From: Saccharicrinis sp041595375
Lineage (GTDB): Bacteria; Bacteroidota; Bacteroidia; Bacteroidales; Marinilabiliaceae
Direction of reading: 5' to 3'
DNA: 5,424 bases
Assembly (NCBI GenBank): GCA_041595375.1
Contig: JBFHKL010000282.1
Span: 1-5,424, forward strand
In this document: positions 5,353 through 5,424 of the stretch, in pieces
How the letters are laid out: each line of letters starts with the position of its first letter
Position numbering within the stretch: the first letter of the stretch is position 1
The notes under the pieces: generated by a model
The model's database searches: none
The model's input: only the letters and a program-made list of their open reading frames with translations
Told to the model about the DNA's origin: nothing
Position numbers and translations under genes: made by a program

Positions 5353-5424
5353 ATGTCTAGAAGAATTGAAGAATCAGAATTGATTATAAACAAGGATGGG
5401 AGTGTTTTTCATTTGCACTTAAAA
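5353..5424 (+). CDS. Nucleoside phosphorylase (uridine phosphorylase-like), 3'-truncated
   Basis: Only the first 24 residues are present (MSRRIEESELIINKDGSVFHLHLK), open to the window edge. The pattern ESELIxNxDGSxxHLxLxP is the usual N-terminus of Bacteroidota uridine phosphorylase-like proteins of the nucleoside phosphorylase family. These split nucleosides with phosphate to a free base and a pentose 1-phosphate in the cytoplasm. The phosphate- and base-binding residues lie beyond the window, so the substrate cannot be judged. An in-frame ATG at 5335 would add six residues (MLKYYD). I prefer 5353 because a TAACTTTC sequence at 5325-5332, close to a -7 box, would place the transcription start near 5340, after the earlier ATG. 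Neither start has a Shine-Dalgarno sequence. Confidence 0.75.
   Translation, partial: MSRRIEESELIINKDGSVFHLHLK

Overview
The window looks like a piece of a low-GC chromosome from the phylum Bacteroidota, plausibly a marine polysaccharide degrader. The evidence is two proteins with C-terminal type IX secretion (T9SS) sorting domains, a DUF4293 membrane protein (a family I know only from Bacteroidota), a TAnnTTTG/TTG-type promoter, and A/T-rich leaders without Shine-Dalgarno sequences. I cannot name the order or genus from the sequence alone.

Layout, left to right. Positions 1-902 (+) hold the 3' part of a 2-oxo acid dehydrogenase E2 gene, most like odhB/sucB, ending at a bidirectional hairpin terminator (955-996). 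Positions 1017-4053 carry three genes on the minus strand. In transcription order they are a T9SS-secreted protein of unknown function (4053-3031), then two tandem paralogous secreted beta-jelly-roll polysaccharide lyases (2881-1832 and 1811-1017), most likely ulvan-lyase-like (PL28-like). The first lyase has a T9SS tail and the second lacks it. A perfect 10-bp hairpin lies between the first gene and the lyases. Positions 4054-4692 are a 639-bp noncoding region. It holds a well-formed Bacteroidota promoter, two identical 17-bp copies of a palindromic operator-like element, and a large terminator hairpin. Positions 4693-5154 (-) encode the DUF4293 protein, and at 5353 (or 5335) on the plus strand a nucleoside phosphorylase gene begins and runs off the window.

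The outer genes are core metabolism or housekeeping. The middle block (about 1000-4260) looks like a small accessory polysaccharide-use locus inserted between them. My working model is as follows. A regulator encoded elsewhere binds the TTGGT-CA-ACCA elements, one of which covers the -33 box, and controls the T9SS protein and perhaps the lyases. The T9SS-tailed lyase would then cut polymer outside the cell, and the tail-less paralog would act on fragments in the periplasm. The window shows no SusC/SusD pair, sulfatase, glycoside hydrolase or regulator gene, so substrate and regulator are inferred. The most interesting signals are the duplicated operator overlapping the promoter and the paralog pair that differs by presence of the sorting domain.
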